Counted from the stretch's first letter, positions 1-8,630 are shown. The stretch is DNA of 64,000 nt from Rhodoferax fermentans (GCF_002017865.1 NZ_MTJN01000002.1:1984001-2048000); one strand, 5' to 3'. The notes: generated by a model not told the origin, from the sequence alone. Made by a program: numbers and translations.

Positions 1-8
1 GACCCAAC

Positions 9-989
9 GTGCGCGACAACAAAATTGACACCTACGCCGTCACCGATTTGTTTCCACCCGTGAAACCTTATCGCAGCGGCAAACTTCCGGTTGATAACTT
101 GCACACGCTGTATTGGGAAGAGAGTGGCAACCCGGAGGGTGTGCCGGTGCTGTTTTTGCACGGCGGCCCAGGCGCAGGCACCGCGCCCAGCCATCGGCAG
201 TTTTTTGACCCGGCGTATTACCGCATTGTGCTGTTTGACCAACGCGGCTCGGGGCAGTCCACCCCGCTTGGCGAACCGCGCCAGAACACCACCCAGCTGC
301 TGGTCGACGACATCGAACAACTGCGTGAGATGCTGGCCATCGAGGACTGGCTGATTTTCGGCGGCTCCTGGGGTTCCACACTGGCGCTGGCCTATGGGCA
401 GGCGCACCCCCAGCGTTGCACCGGCTTTATCCTTCGCGGCATTTTCCTTGGCACACAGGCCGAAATCGACTGGTTTTTGCAGGGTATGCCCCTGTTTTTC
501 CCAGACGAACACGCCCAGTTTGTGAAGCAGATCCCCGAGGACGAGCGTGATGACCTGCTGGCGGCTTATGTGAAACGCCTGTTCAGTGACAGCCCCACAG
601 AGAACCTGCGGGCGGCCCAGGCCTGGAGCCGCTACGAGGCCAATTGTCTGCACCTGGTGCCTCGCCCTGAAGTGGCGCGCATGTTCAGCGCTGCCAGTGT
701 GGCGCTGGGTGTCGGGCGCCTGGGCGCGCACTATTTTTGCAACAAGATGTTTTTGTCTGAAGGGCAGCTGATTGCCCAGATGGACCGGATCAGGCATCTG
801 CCTGCCGTCATCATCCAGGGCCGGTATGACGTGGTCTGCCCGCCACGCACTGCCTGGCAACTGCGCCAGGCCTGGCCGCTGGCCACGTTCGAGGTGGTGG
901 ATGATGCTGGCCATGCGGCCTCCGAGCCGGGGATTGCCAGCGCGCTGGTGGCCGCCACCGAACGCTTCAAGCTGACCGGCAGCTTGTAA
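9..989 (+). CDS. pip: Proline iminopeptidase (alpha/beta hydrolase, peptidase S33)
   Basis: This cytoplasmic enzyme removes N-terminal proline from peptides. The 326-residue frame shows the oxyanion-side motif HGGPG at residues 51-55, the nucleophile elbow GGSWGS with Ser near 120, Asp near 274 (GRYDVV) and His near 302 (DAGHA). Order and spacing match the prolyl iminopeptidase family. The apparent GTG start lies 9 bases from the window edge and the frame stays open upstream, so the true start may be outside. Homology begins around residue 14 (LFPPVKPYRSG). No partner gene is visible. Identification is strong and the N-terminus is uncertain. Confidence 0.93.
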   Translation: MRDNKIDTYAVTDLFPPVKPYRSGKLPVDNLHTLYWEESGNPEGVPVLFLHGGPGAGTAPSHRQFFDPAYYRIVLFDQRGSGQSTPLGEPRQNTTQLLVDDIEQLREMLAIEDWLIFGGSWGSTLALAYGQAHPQRCTGFILRGIFLGTQAEIDWFLQGMPLFFPDEHAQFVKQIPEDERDDLLAAYVKRLFSDSPTENLRAAQAWSRYEANCLHLVPRPEVARMFSAASVALGVGRLGAHYFCNKMFLSEGQLIAQMDRIRHLPAVIIQGRYDVVCPPRTAWQLRQAWPLATFEVVDDAGHAASEPGIASALVAATERFKLTGSL

Positions 990-1022
990 GCCGCACCGCC
1001 TGTCGGCGGCGCCTTGATCTGA

Positions 1023-1463
1023 TCAATCGTTGTAGCGCCACGCATCCCTGGGACCGTGGCGGCCATGGTCAAACCGTCCATCCCGACGCGGGTCGCGATC
1101 TTCATAACGCCGTGGTGGTTCTCTGTGGTGGCGCGGTGCATACACCTCCCGGTACCAGCGGTCCTGCACAAAATACACCGGCTGGCCACAGGCGTTGTAA
1201 CGGCGGCAATGTGTGTCCCAGTGCCGTTCGTGCCCCGGTGGCACACGCAGGTAGATCGGCTCGCGCCACACCGGCCCACGGTGTTCAATGACCACCGGCT
1301 GCGGGTAAATCACCACCGGTTGCGGCACCCGGCCAAGGTCGATACGGCCATAAAACCCGGGCTGGGAGATGTTGACCGAGACCCCCACATCCGCAGCGAA
1401 AACCGCGCTGGACAACGAGAAAGCACACAGGCAAGCGGCCAAGGAAAAGATTGGTTTGTTCAT
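1023..1463 (-). CDS. Small exported protein of unknown function, His/Arg-rich C-terminus
   Basis: The 146-residue product starts with a clear signal peptide (MNKPIFSLAACLCAFSLSS, with a cleavage site after AVFA). The mature start DVGVSVNISQPGFYGRIDLG is a pattern I recall from small periplasmic proteins of Burkholderiales with no assigned function. The second half is very rich in Arg, His, Asp and Tyr and probably disordered or metal-binding. ATG at 1463 is preferred over an upstream TTG because it places the charged residue directly before the hydrophobic core. It is convergent with pip. Function is unknown. Confidence 0.8.
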   Translation of the reverse strand: MNKPIFSLAACLCAFSLSSAVFAADVGVSVNISQPGFYGRIDLGRVPQPVVIYPQPVVIEHRGPVWREPIYLRVPPGHERHWDTHCRRYNACGQPVYFVQDRWYREVYAPRHHREPPRRYEDRDPRRDGRFDHGRHGPRDAWRYND

Positions 1464-1543
1464 CAAACCATTCTAGGAACGACTTTGAACCGGCCTGTAA
1501 GCAGACGTAAGTGCCTGGGCCAGGCACCCACTCGCTTGAGGAC

Positions 1544-2911
1544 TCAGACCTGGGGCAGCAAATACCGCCGCTCCCAGGCGCTGACCTCACTCTGGTAGTG
1601 GGCGTGTTCCAGCGCCTTGACCGCGCAATATCCCGTTACAAAATCATCCCCAAACGCTTGTCTGGCAAGGGCACTGTGCTGCATTTTTTGCAGCGCCTCA
1701 TCGAGGCTACGCGGCAGGCCGTGGGCCTCGTCATAACCGTTGCTGGCCAATGGCGCGGAGGCTTGTAACTGTTGCTGCAAGCCCGCGAGGCCAGCTGCCA
1801 GCGTGGCGGCAATGGCCAGGTAGGGGTTGGCATCGGCACCGGCCACACGGTTTTCCACACGCCGCGCCACCGGGGCACTCGCTGGAATACGCAGCCCGGT
1901 GGTGCGGTTATCAAAGCCCCAGGCCATGTTGGTCGGTGCCTGGCTACCTGCCACATAACGCCGGTAGGAGTTCACGTTGGGGGCGAACATCAGCATCAGC
2001 TCGGGCCCGAAAGTCTGCAGCCCGGCGATGAACTGACCAAACAGCGGGCTGTCCGAACCATCCGCCAAGCTGAACACGTTGGCGCCTGCGGCATCCACCA
2101 CACTGGTGTGTAAGTGCATCGAGCTGCCTGAGCTGCCCGCAATCGGTTTGGCCATGAACACCGCGTTTAACCCGTGTTTGAGGGCAATCTCGCGCGCTGC
2201 GTACTTGAACAGGAAGGCCTGGTCAGCCACGGCCACCGCGTTGCCATGCATCAGGTTGATCTCGTACTGGGTCGGGCCGACTTCGTGGATCCAGGTGTCG
2301 GCGTCGATGTGGAGCGTGACCAGCGCAGCGCGGAACTCGTCCCAGAACGGCGCGAGTTCGTTGAGCATGTTCAGGCTGAAGGCGCTCTGACCCACCTCGG
2401 CCCGGCCACCACGCACGGTGGGCGGTATCAGCGCCTGCGCTGGGTCGCTGTTGGCTGCGGTCAGGTAAAACTCGATCTCCGGCGCCACCACCGGCGTCAA
2501 CCCCAGGGTCATGTACTGCGCCAGCACCCGTTTGAGCGTGCTGCGTGGCGCAAAAGTGCACAACTCACCATTGAGCTCCAGACAGTCGTGCACGGCCACC
2601 GCGCGCGCTGTGCTGGCCCAGGGCGCCAGCGTGAGCGTCTTGTAGTCGGGCAGCATCCGCACATCGGGGTCGCTGTCTGGGAACACCGGGTTGTAGGAAT
2701 ATTCACCGGTGACGGCCTGCATCGGGATTGCCTGGCAGATGCGCAACTCGGCACCGTCAGCAAAACGGTCCGCCGGCATCAGCTTGCCACGTGGGTAACC
2801 CGAGATGTCGGCAAACAGGCACTCCACATCCCGCACACCGTGCTGCTGGAAAAAGGCGCGAAGCTGCTCGGGGGTATTGGGCCGGGAGGTAGCGGGCTGG
2901 GACTGAGGCAT
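1544..2911 (-). CDS. Glutamine synthetase family protein (gamma-glutamylpolyamine synthetase-like)
   Basis: This 455-residue enzyme belongs to the GlnA/PuuA superfamily, which ligates glutamate to ammonia or an amine with ATP. The N-terminal beta-grasp half has VECLFADISGYPRGK. The catalytic half has the metal ligand motif PEIEFYL, the SGSSMHLH glutamate/ATP loop, and NSYRRYV followed by WGFDNRTTGLRIP. The length and lack of the adenylylation-loop context of GlnA favour a PuuA-like polyamine or ethanolamine enzyme. No puuBCD genes are adjacent, so the substrate is not settled. ATG at 2911 is chosen over a longer upstream frame because the family starts close to the QLRAFFQQHG helix. Confidence 0.85.
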   Translation of the reverse strand: MPQSQPATSRPNTPEQLRAFFQQHGVRDVECLFADISGYPRGKLMPADRFADGAELRICQAIPMQAVTGEYSYNPVFPDSDPDVRMLPDYKTLTLAPWASTARAVAVHDCLELNGELCTFAPRSTLKRVLAQYMTLGLTPVVAPEIEFYLTAANSDPAQALIPPTVRGGRAEVGQSAFSLNMLNELAPFWDEFRAALVTLHIDADTWIHEVGPTQYEINLMHGNAVAVADQAFLFKYAAREIALKHGLNAVFMAKPIAGSSGSSMHLHTSVVDAAGANVFSLADGSDSPLFGQFIAGLQTFGPELMLMFAPNVNSYRRYVAGSQAPTNMAWGFDNRTTGLRIPASAPVARRVENRVAGADANPYLAIAATLAAGLAGLQQQLQASAPLASNGYDEAHGLPRSLDEALQKMQHSALARQAFGDDFVTGYCAVKALEHAHYQSEVSAWERRYLLPQV

Positions 2912-2976
2912 GATGTAACGCGGTTGAAGGTTGAATCCACACCACCGCAAAGGGGTTGCGGCGGCACCTCGATGGT

Positions 2977-4371
2977 TTATCGCATCAGCGCCTCAATCTC
3001 GGCCACCGCCACCGGCACACCGCGCGTGATCAGTTCACAACCGGTGTCAGTCACGATGGCGTCGTCCTCGATGCGGATCCCGATGTTGTGGAAAGCCTCG
3101 GGCACGCCGGGCGCCGGGCGCACGTAGATGCCGGGCTCGATGGTCAGCACCATGCCGCTGCGCAAGATGCGCGCCGGGCGGTTCTTGATGAGTTCACCGG
3201 TGAGCGCGTCTTGGCGTTCACTGACTTGGCCGATCTCGCCGGGCTCGGTGTAGGCGCCGCAGTCGTGTACATCCATGCCCAACCAGTGGCCGGTGCGGTG
3301 CATGTAAAACGGAAAGTACGCGCGTTTCTCGATCACATCGTCCAAGCTGCCGACCTTGTTTTTGTCGAGCAGGCCGACATCCAGCATACCTTGCGCCAGC
3401 ACCTTGACCGTGGCGTCGTGCGGGTCGGTGAAACGGGCACCGTCTTTGGTGGCGGCAATCGCCGCCTCTTGTGAAGCCAGCACCAGCTCGTACAGGGTCT
3501 TTTGCGGCCCGGTGAAGGCGCCGTTGGCCGGGAAGGTGCGGGTGATGTCGCTGGCATACCCGTCGAGCTCACAACCCGCGTCGATCAGCACCAGCTCGCC
3601 GTTCTGCACCCGGCCTGCGTCGGCACGGTAGTGCAGCACACAGGCGTTGGCGCCCGCAGCCACGATGGAGCCATAGGCCGGGTACTGCGAGCCATGCTGG
3701 CGGAACTCATGCAACAACTCGGCGTCCAGGTGGTACTCACGCACGTCCTGCCCGGCGCGCAGCATGGCCACGCAGCGCTGCATGGCGCGCACATGGGCAC
3801 CGGCGCTGATGGCGGCGGCACGGCGCATCACGTCTTGTTCATGGGCGTCCTTGAACAAACGCATCTCGTCCAGCGGGCCACACAGGTCGCGTTGCTGCTC
3901 GGGGCACAGGGTGCCGTAACGCACGCGGGTGCGCAGGCCACTGAGCCAGCCGTTGATGCGTGTCTCCAGCCCGTTGTGGATGGCAAACGGGTACCAGACT
4001 GACTCACAACCGTCGATCAGGCCGGGCAGTTGTTTGTCCAGCTCGGCCACGGAAAAGGCAGCGTCCACACCCAGTGCCTCGGGTGCAGCCTGAGGGCCCA
4101 GGCGGTAGCCGTCCCAGATTTCGCGCTCCAGGTCCTTGGGCTGGCAGAACAGGGTGCTGCGGCCGTCACCGGTCACCACCAGCCAGGCCTTGGGCTCGGT
4201 GAAGCCGGTCAGGTAGTAGAAATAGCTGTCATGGCGGAACAGGAAGTCGCTGTCACGGTTGCGCTGCTGTTCGGGTGCAGTCGGCAGGATGGCAATGCCA
4301 CCTGGGCCGATGTGGCGGGCCAAGGCGGCACGGCGTTGGGCATAAAGGGTGCGGGTGTCGGGTGAAGTCAT
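2977..4371 (-). CDS. pepP: Xaa-Pro aminopeptidase (M24B metallopeptidase)
   Basis: Cytosolic aminopeptidase P removes the N-terminal residue preceding proline and uses two manganese ions. The 464-residue product has the N-terminal creatinase-like domain (SDFLFRHDSYFYYLTGF) and the pita-bread domain with ligands in LIDAGCELDGYASDITRTFP, then HRTGHWLGMDVHD, TIEPGIYV and IRIEDD. All five expected metal-ligand positions are present. It is separated by 65 bp from the glutamine-synthetase-like gene downstream and may share a transcript with murU upstream (56-bp gap). Identification is firm. Confidence 0.95.
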   Translation of the reverse strand: MTSPDTRTLYAQRRAALARHIGPGGIAILPTAPEQQRNRDSDFLFRHDSYFYYLTGFTEPKAWLVVTGDGRSTLFCQPKDLEREIWDGYRLGPQAAPEALGVDAAFSVAELDKQLPGLIDGCESVWYPFAIHNGLETRINGWLSGLRTRVRYGTLCPEQQRDLCGPLDEMRLFKDAHEQDVMRRAAAISAGAHVRAMQRCVAMLRAGQDVREYHLDAELLHEFRQHGSQYPAYGSIVAAGANACVLHYRADAGRVQNGELVLIDAGCELDGYASDITRTFPANGAFTGPQKTLYELVLASQEAAIAATKDGARFTDPHDATVKVLAQGMLDVGLLDKNKVGSLDDVIEKRAYFPFYMHRTGHWLGMDVHDCGAYTEPGEIGQVSERQDALTGELIKNRPARILRSGMVLTIEPGIYVRPAPGVPEAFHNIGIRIEDDAIVTDTGCELITRGVPVAVAEIEALMR

Positions 4372-4427
4372 GGTGTGTGTCGTGGCGAAGGATTCAAAAA
4401 GCGGGTGAGCCAGAAAAGCAAGTGTAT

Positions 4428-5270
4428 TCAGGGCCCATTGAGCTGGGCCAGCCGCTCGGGGGTGCCAACATCGGTCCAGGGGCCGTCATACAGCTCAGCC
4501 GATACCCGGCCCGCATCCATGGCGGCACGCAACAAAGGTGCCAGCGCGGCTTTGACACCCTGCGGGTTGCCCGGCGGGATGGTGCACCAGGGCGGCGCAA
4601 ACAGGTCGCGGTGGTACAGGCCGATGGTGGAATAGGTGTAGCGCGGCTGCGGATCGTCCTTGGGCAGGTTCAGCGCTTGACCCGTGCTAGTGTCCAGGCC
4701 AAAGTCACCGCGCGGGTTGTGAGCCGGGTTAGGCACCAGCCAGATGTGGGCCAGTTGGCCGCTGGTCGCAAACCGCGTCACTGCCTCCTGTGCAAATTCA
4801 AAACCTGGCGTGTAGACATCGGCCGCCAACACCCAAAACACCTCGCTCGCCGGTGAGCCCTTCTCCGGGAACAACAGCGGCAGCGCCCGGCAGATGCCGC
4901 CAGCGGTCTCCAATGCACCGCCGAAGTCACGGCCTTCGAGCGAGTAGCGCAGCTGCGTACACTCCGATTTCGATAGCTCTTCGCCCTTATCAAATAAGGG
5001 CTCAAGGCCAAAATCATCACCAAATGCCTGAACAATCCGGTTTTCCAGCCAGGCGGTGTTGATCACCACCTGCTGGGTGCCACCGCGCAGCAACGCCTCC
5101 AGGTGCCACTGCATCAGTGGTTTGCCTTGCACGCTCAGCAAGGGTTTGGGACAGCTGTCGGTGAGTGGGCGCATGCGCTCGCCCCGGCCAGCCGCCAGCA
5201 GCATGGCCGAGGCGCGGGTGTTGGGGTCAGCGGGGGTCAGCGGGCGGGGTGGGGCAAGAAAAGGTGGCAT
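4428..5270 (-). CDS. murU: Nucleotidyltransferase, N-acetylmuramate-1-phosphate uridylyltransferase-like
   Basis: MurU makes UDP-MurNAc from MurNAc-1-phosphate in peptidoglycan recycling. Visible are the signature MLLAAGRGERMRPLTD (residues 23-38), KPLLSVQGKPLMQWH, VINTAWL, ETAGG, LAADVYT in place of the usual NGDV/T, and a terminal WTDVGTPERL. The protein is 280 residues. Residues about 88-102 (LEPLFDKGEELSKSE) are encoded by a copy of the genome's palindromic repeat, inserted where the family normally has a short loop before the RYS strand. Many family members begin near MLLAAG, so the 22-residue Pro-rich N-terminus may be untranslated. The specific substrate is inferred from family resemblance. 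Confidence 0.82.
   Translation of the reverse strand: MPPFLAPPRPLTPADPNTRASAMLLAAGRGERMRPLTDSCPKPLLSVQGKPLMQWHLEALLRGGTQQVVINTAWLENRIVQAFGDDFGLEPLFDKGEELSKSECTQLRYSLEGRDFGGALETAGGICRALPLLFPEKGSPASEVFWVLAADVYTPGFEFAQEAVTRFATSGQLAHIWLVPNPAHNPRGDFGLDTSTGQALNLPKDDPQPRYTYSTIGLYHRDLFAPPWCTIPPGNPQGVKAALAPLLRAAMDAGRVSAELYDGPWTDVGTPERLAQLNGP
4966..5010 (-). repeat. Palindromic repeat copy R1, inside murU
   Basis: On the minus strand this reads GGCCTTGAGCCCTTATTTG then ATAAGGGC and GAGCTATCGAAA. It is a recognisable copy of the window-wide repeat (core AGCCCTTAT...ATAAGGGC plus the distal GCTATNAAA). It lies wholly within the reading frame and keeps it open. Confidence 0.85.
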
Positions 5271-5349
5271 GCGGCATGGGGGCTTTGGCCCTCAAGCATA
5301 GCCCAAGGGCCGGCCCCCACGCGCTCAGGGTCAACACAATGGCGCCAAC

Positions 5350-5649
5350 TCAGTCGGGCTGGGTGACCTGGGCCAGTTCCTGCCTGGACACCCGCCCGTC
5401 CTGGTTGCTGTCCACCGCATCAAAATTGGCCAACAGACCCGGAATGACCTTGGCCTCGACCGGGGTCAACTGGCCGTCCTGGTTGGTGTCGGCCTTGTCA
5501 AACGCTGCCAGCAAACCCTTGGCGGCCGCAGTGGGGCTGGCTGTGGCTGGTGTGGCAACGTCCATGGGTTGCGCCCACAGCGCAGCGGTGGTGCTAAGGA
5601 GGGCCAACGCTACCGTGGCAGAACGCAGGGGATGGGATTTGGCTGTCAT
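5350..5649 (-). CDS. Small exported EF-hand calcium-binding protein
   Basis: The 99-residue product has an N-terminal signal peptide (hydrophobic SATVALALLSTTAALWA) and two consecutive EF-hand loops, DTNQDGQLTPVE and DSNQDGRVSRQE. Both have Asp/Asn/Asp at positions 1, 3 and 5 and Glu at 12. It should bind two calcium ions in the periplasm. ATG at 5649 is chosen because GGAG lies seven bases upstream, rather than the ATG ten codons earlier. It is divergent from the SPFH gene. The partner or process is unknown. Confidence 0.88.
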   Translation of the reverse strand: MTAKSHPLRSATVALALLSTTAALWAQPMDVATPATASPTAAAKGLLAAFDKADTNQDGQLTPVEAKVIPGLLANFDAVDSNQDGRVSRQELAQVTQPD

Positions 5650-5869
5650 ACAAGAGCTCCGATTCAAGTGGATAGACACCCCATTGGAGCGCCCACCAGC
5701 TTCAGCAACAAGGCTTTTTGCCTGCTGTTACCCCGCCTAGCGCCTGCTTACCTCAGACGGATTTGCTTACCTTTTGGCGTTCTGGGGGAACGCCGTGGTT
5801 TGCCAGGTGCGGCCAGCGTGCAAACCAGCACTGGGTATCATGAACAACCTCGATCCCAAGGAGCAGCCC

Positions 5870-6880
5870 ATGGCACTGATGGACTTCATCAAGAAACAGT
5901 TTCTGGACGTCATCGCCTGGACGGAAGCTGAAGACGGCACCCTGGCCTGGCGTTACCCGATGGCAGACCAGGAGATCCAGAACGGTGCGGTGCTGGTGGT
6001 GCGTGACTCCCAGCTGGCGCTGTTTGTCAACGAAGGCCAGGTGGCCGATGTGTTTGGCCCTGGCAGCCACACACTCAGCACCCAGACGCTGCCGCTGCTT
6101 ACCAACCTGCAGCATTGGGACAAGCTGTTGGCCTCGCCATTCAAGAGTGATGTCTACTTTTTCAGCACGCGCCAGCAGCTCGACCAGAAGTGGGGCACAC
6201 CCCAGCCCATCACACTGCGTGACGCCGACTTTGGTGCGGTGCGCCTGCGTGCCTTTGGCAACTACAGCTACCGCGTGGCCGACGCCAAACTGTTCCACAC
6301 CCAAGTGTCCGGCACCCGGGAGCACTACAGCACCCAAGACATCGAGGGGCAGTTGCGTGGCCTGGTGTTGCAGAACATCAGCACGGCGGTGGCCAGCAGC
6401 GGCATTGCTTTTCTGGATCTGGCCGCCAACCAGGGCCTGTTTTCGCAAGCGCTGACCCAGCAACTGGCGCCAGAGTTTGCCAAGCTGGGCCTGCAACTGG
6501 AGAGCCTCACGCTGCAAAACCTGTCCTTGCCTGAGGACCTGCAAAAGGTGCTGGACCAGAAAATCGGCATGGGCATGGTGGGCCAGGACATGGGCCAGTT
6601 TCTGCAGTACCAGACTGCACAGGCGATGACCCAGTTGGCCGAAGGCTCGGCTGGCGGCGGTGGCCTGGCTGCCGACGGCATGGGTCTGGGCGCCGGTATG
6701 GCCATGGGCCAGGTGCTGGCGCAAAACCTTTCGGCCAGCCAACCCAAGCCGGGCGCTGACGTGAACGCAGACGCGCTGATGGCCACCTTGGACAAACTCG
6801 CCGACCTCTGCACCAGGGGCGTTCTGACGGCTGACGAGTTTGCTGCGAAGAAGGCTGAGTTGTTGAAAAAACTGGTGTGA
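5870..6880 (+). CDS. SPFH-domain protein with C-terminal SHOCT motif
   Basis: The 336-residue protein opens with MALMDFIKKQFLDVIAW, followed by an SPFH/band-7-like core (residues about 25-220: NGAVLVVRDSQLALFVNEGQ, then TQDIEGQLRGLVLQN). A Gly/Met-rich linker follows (GGGGLAADGMGLGAGMAMG). The end is a short helical SHOCT-type motif (LDKLADLCTRGVLTADEFAAKKAELLKKL). This architecture matches YdjI/virion-core-like SPFH proteins, often linked to membrane organisation or stress. AAGGAG at 5858-5863 fixes ATG 5870, and the longer upstream frame has no ribosome site. Function beyond the family is unknown. Confidence 0.88.
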   Translation: MALMDFIKKQFLDVIAWTEAEDGTLAWRYPMADQEIQNGAVLVVRDSQLALFVNEGQVADVFGPGSHTLSTQTLPLLTNLQHWDKLLASPFKSDVYFFSTRQQLDQKWGTPQPITLRDADFGAVRLRAFGNYSYRVADAKLFHTQVSGTREHYSTQDIEGQLRGLVLQNISTAVASSGIAFLDLAANQGLFSQALTQQLAPEFAKLGLQLESLTLQNLSLPEDLQKVLDQKIGMGMVGQDMGQFLQYQTAQAMTQLAEGSAGGGGLAADGMGLGAGMAMGQVLAQNLSASQPKPGADVNADALMATLDKLADLCTRGVLTADEFAAKKAELLKKLV

Positions 6881-6896
6881 GCTGTTGCCCAGGCGC

Positions 6897-7391
6897 CTAA
6901 AACACCGTCACCTGCCGGATGGCCAGTGCAAACGGCCCGGCTTTGCCGTCGGCCACCATCCAGCCAAGCTGACACACCCGCTCGGGCTGCAGCCGGGGCG
7001 CACGCGGCACCAGCCGCCCACGCATGGTGGGCCGCATGCTCGCCACCAGCACCGTGATCTCGCTCCAGCTGTCAACCGCTGGTTGAAAGCTGGCCTGGTA
7101 ACTCATGCCGTCAAAGCTGGTCTCGGTGCGCACGCTGAACTTGTAGGACCGGCCGTCACCCCGCACCGTCAGGCCATAACCCGCCACACCCTGCCGCGCC
7201 AGGACCCGCGTGCTGGCCCGCACCGAGGCGAAACCACCCTGGTTCTGCAGCGACACCACCCCCTCGAACACCGCCCAGCCGGCCTCATCAAAACGCAGGC
7301 GACTACTGGACAAGCCTCCCATCACCCGGTCATCGATCGGTTGCCAGAGGGCGCAGGCCGCTACAGTATCGAACCTCAGAACATTGACCAT
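6897..7391 (-). CDS. CIA30-domain protein (complex I intermediate-associated 30 fold)
   Basis: The product of about 164 residues is a single CIA30/galactose-binding-like beta sandwich. Diagnostic elements are WQPIDDRVMGGLSSSRL near the N-terminus, FEGVVSLQNQGGFASVR and YGLTVRGDGRSYKFSVRT. Bacterial members are found in oxidoreductase and polysaccharide contexts and have no single known role. ATG 7391 is used. An in-frame ATG at 7412 would leave no gap to the divergent greB start. It is convergent with the SPFH gene, with 16 bp between stops. Confidence 0.85.
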   Translation of the reverse strand: MVNVLRFDTVAACALWQPIDDRVMGGLSSSRLRFDEAGWAVFEGVVSLQNQGGFASVRASTRVLARQGVAGYGLTVRGDGRSYKFSVRTETSFDGMSYQASFQPAVDSWSEITVLVASMRPTMRGRLVPRAPRLQPERVCQLGWMVADGKAGPFALAIRQVTVF

Positions 7392-7410
7392 GATGCGCCA
7401 TTGTGAGCGC

Positions 7411-7989
7411 ATGACGACCCACACCACAACACCCATGAGCAAGGCTTTCACCAAAGAGTCCGATGACAGCAACAACGACGACGAACTGCAGTTGCCGCCG
7501 TTGCCACCGGGCGGCAAGAACTACATCACGCCACAGGGTTTTGCCACCCTGCGCGCCGAACTCAGGGAACTGGTCGAGGTGGAGCGCCCGAAGATTGTGG
7601 AAGCCGTGCACTGGGCGGCCAAAAATGGGGATCGCTCCGAAAACGGCGACTACCTGTACGGCAAAAAACGCCTGCGCGAGATCGACCGGCGCATCCGTTT
7701 CCTGATCAAACGCCTGGAGATCGCGGTGGTGGCCGACCCGGCCGTGCACCACGGCCACACCCAGATCTTTTTTGGCGCGACTGTCACCTATGTGGATGAC
7801 GAAGGCGTCGAGCGCAGCGTGAAGATTGTCGGCATCGACGAGGCCAACAGCGCCGCTGGTGAGGTGAGCTGGGTGTCACCCATTGCGCGCACCCTGCTCA
7901 AAGCCTATGAGGGTGATGTGCTCAAGCTGGTCATGCCCGGGCGGGTCAGTGAGGTGGAGGTGCTCAAGGTGAGTTACCCGGCGCCGTGA
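7411..7989 (+). CDS. greB: Transcript cleavage factor GreB
   Basis: GreB enters the secondary channel of RNA polymerase and stimulates cleavage of backtracked RNA. After a roughly 30-residue acidic, low-complexity N-terminal tail (SDDSNNDDELQ), the coiled coil runs from ITPQGFATLRAELREL to about residue 110. It carries the basic/acidic tip GDRSENGDYLYGKKRLREID. The FKBP-like C-terminal domain includes WVSPIARTLLKAYEGD. At 192 residues it is longer than E. coli GreB because of the tail. ATG 7411 follows GTGAG, and ATG 7435 is an alternative. Confidence 0.93.
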   Translation: MTTHTTTPMSKAFTKESDDSNNDDELQLPPLPPGGKNYITPQGFATLRAELRELVEVERPKIVEAVHWAAKNGDRSENGDYLYGKKRLREIDRRIRFLIKRLEIAVVADPAVHHGHTQIFFGATVTYVDDEGVERSVKIVGIDEANSAAGEVSWVSPIARTLLKAYEGDVLKLVMPGRVSEVEVLKVSYPAP

Positions 7990-8030
7990 GGTCTCGCCTG
8001 GCCACGATACGCTGCAGCAGATCAATGCCA

Positions 8031-8077
8031 AATTGGCCTATAGCCCTTATATAACAAGGGTTTGTAGCTACAAAATA
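8031..8077 (+). repeat. Palindromic repeat copy R2
   Basis: AATTGGCCTATAGCCCTTAT, then ATAACAAGGG and GTAGCTACAAAAT, between greB and marR. It is one of the fuller copies because it retains the AATTGGC lead-in. Confidence 0.85.
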
Positions 8078-8122
8078 GATATCAACTGCGGCGTCGGAGC
8101 CACCCCCCTGTATGGCCAGGTC

Positions 8123-8596
8123 TTAATCGTCCAGCGCCTGCAAGTTGCGCCCCATGAGCTTGAGCAAGGCCACCAGCTGCTGCTGCTGTTCCTGGCTCAG
8201 GCCGGCCAGCGCTTTGGCTGAGAGTGCCTTGCGTTGCTGCTGAACCTGTTGGTACAGGGCATGTGCCTGCTCGGTGGGGTGGAGGCGGATCACACGGCGA
8301 TCTTTCTCGTCGGGCCGGGCTTCCAGCAAGCCGCGTGTTTTTAAGCCGGCAATCAAACGCGCCAATTGCCCCTTGTCGCGCCCGGAATGCTGCACCAGCT
8401 CACTCTGTGTGGCACCCGGATGGTGGGCAAAAAACCGCAGCGCCTTGCGCTCCATCGGCCCGATGCCTGGGGCGGCCTCGTCGCCACTGGCCAGATGCCG
8501 CGCGCGCAACTGGTGCATCAGTCCGTGCAAGACCTCCAGCACATCGTCTTCGGCTGGCGAAGCCGATTGGTTGACAGTATCAACTTGTTTGCTCAT
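8123..8596 (-). CDS. MarR-family transcriptional regulator
   Basis: A winged-helix repressor of 157 residues. The recognition region is PGATQSELVQHSGRDKGQLARLIAGLKTRGLLEARPDEKDRRVIRLHPTEQ in family order: helices, then the DxRxxR wing at EKDRRVIRL. A Gln-rich dimerisation helix closes the protein (LSQEQQQQLVALL). It is divergent from the siderophore-interacting flavoprotein, with 34 bp between starts. The TTGA-N5-TCAA dyads in that gap are probably its operators. ATG 8596 is used, and ATG 8608 (four residues earlier) is possible. The ligand is unknown. Confidence 0.9.
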   Translation of the reverse strand: MSKQVDTVNQSASPAEDDVLEVLHGLMHQLRARHLASGDEAAPGIGPMERKALRFFAHHPGATQSELVQHSGRDKGQLARLIAGLKTRGLLEARPDEKDRRVIRLHPTEQAHALYQQVQQQRKALSAKALAGLSQEQQQQLVALLKLMGRNLQALDD

Positions 8597-8615
8597 AATA
8601 GATGACATTATCAAC
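8570..8615 (+). promoter_or_regulatory. Sigma-70 promoter with two operator-like dyads (marR/SIP intergenic)
   Basis: TTGACA at 8571-8576 and CATAAT at 8594-8599 with a 17-bp spacer form a near-consensus promoter firing toward the flavoprotein at 8631. GTTGACAGTATCAAC (8570-8584, perfect 5-bp arms) overlaps the -35. GATGACATTATCAAC (8601-8615, looser dyad) lies at the start point. The two share TGACA-T/G-TATCAAC and start 31 bp apart, three helical turns. This fits MarR dimers side by side on one face. The assignment to this MarR is inferred from position. Confidence 0.75.
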
Positions 8616-8630
8616 CAAATCGATCTGACC

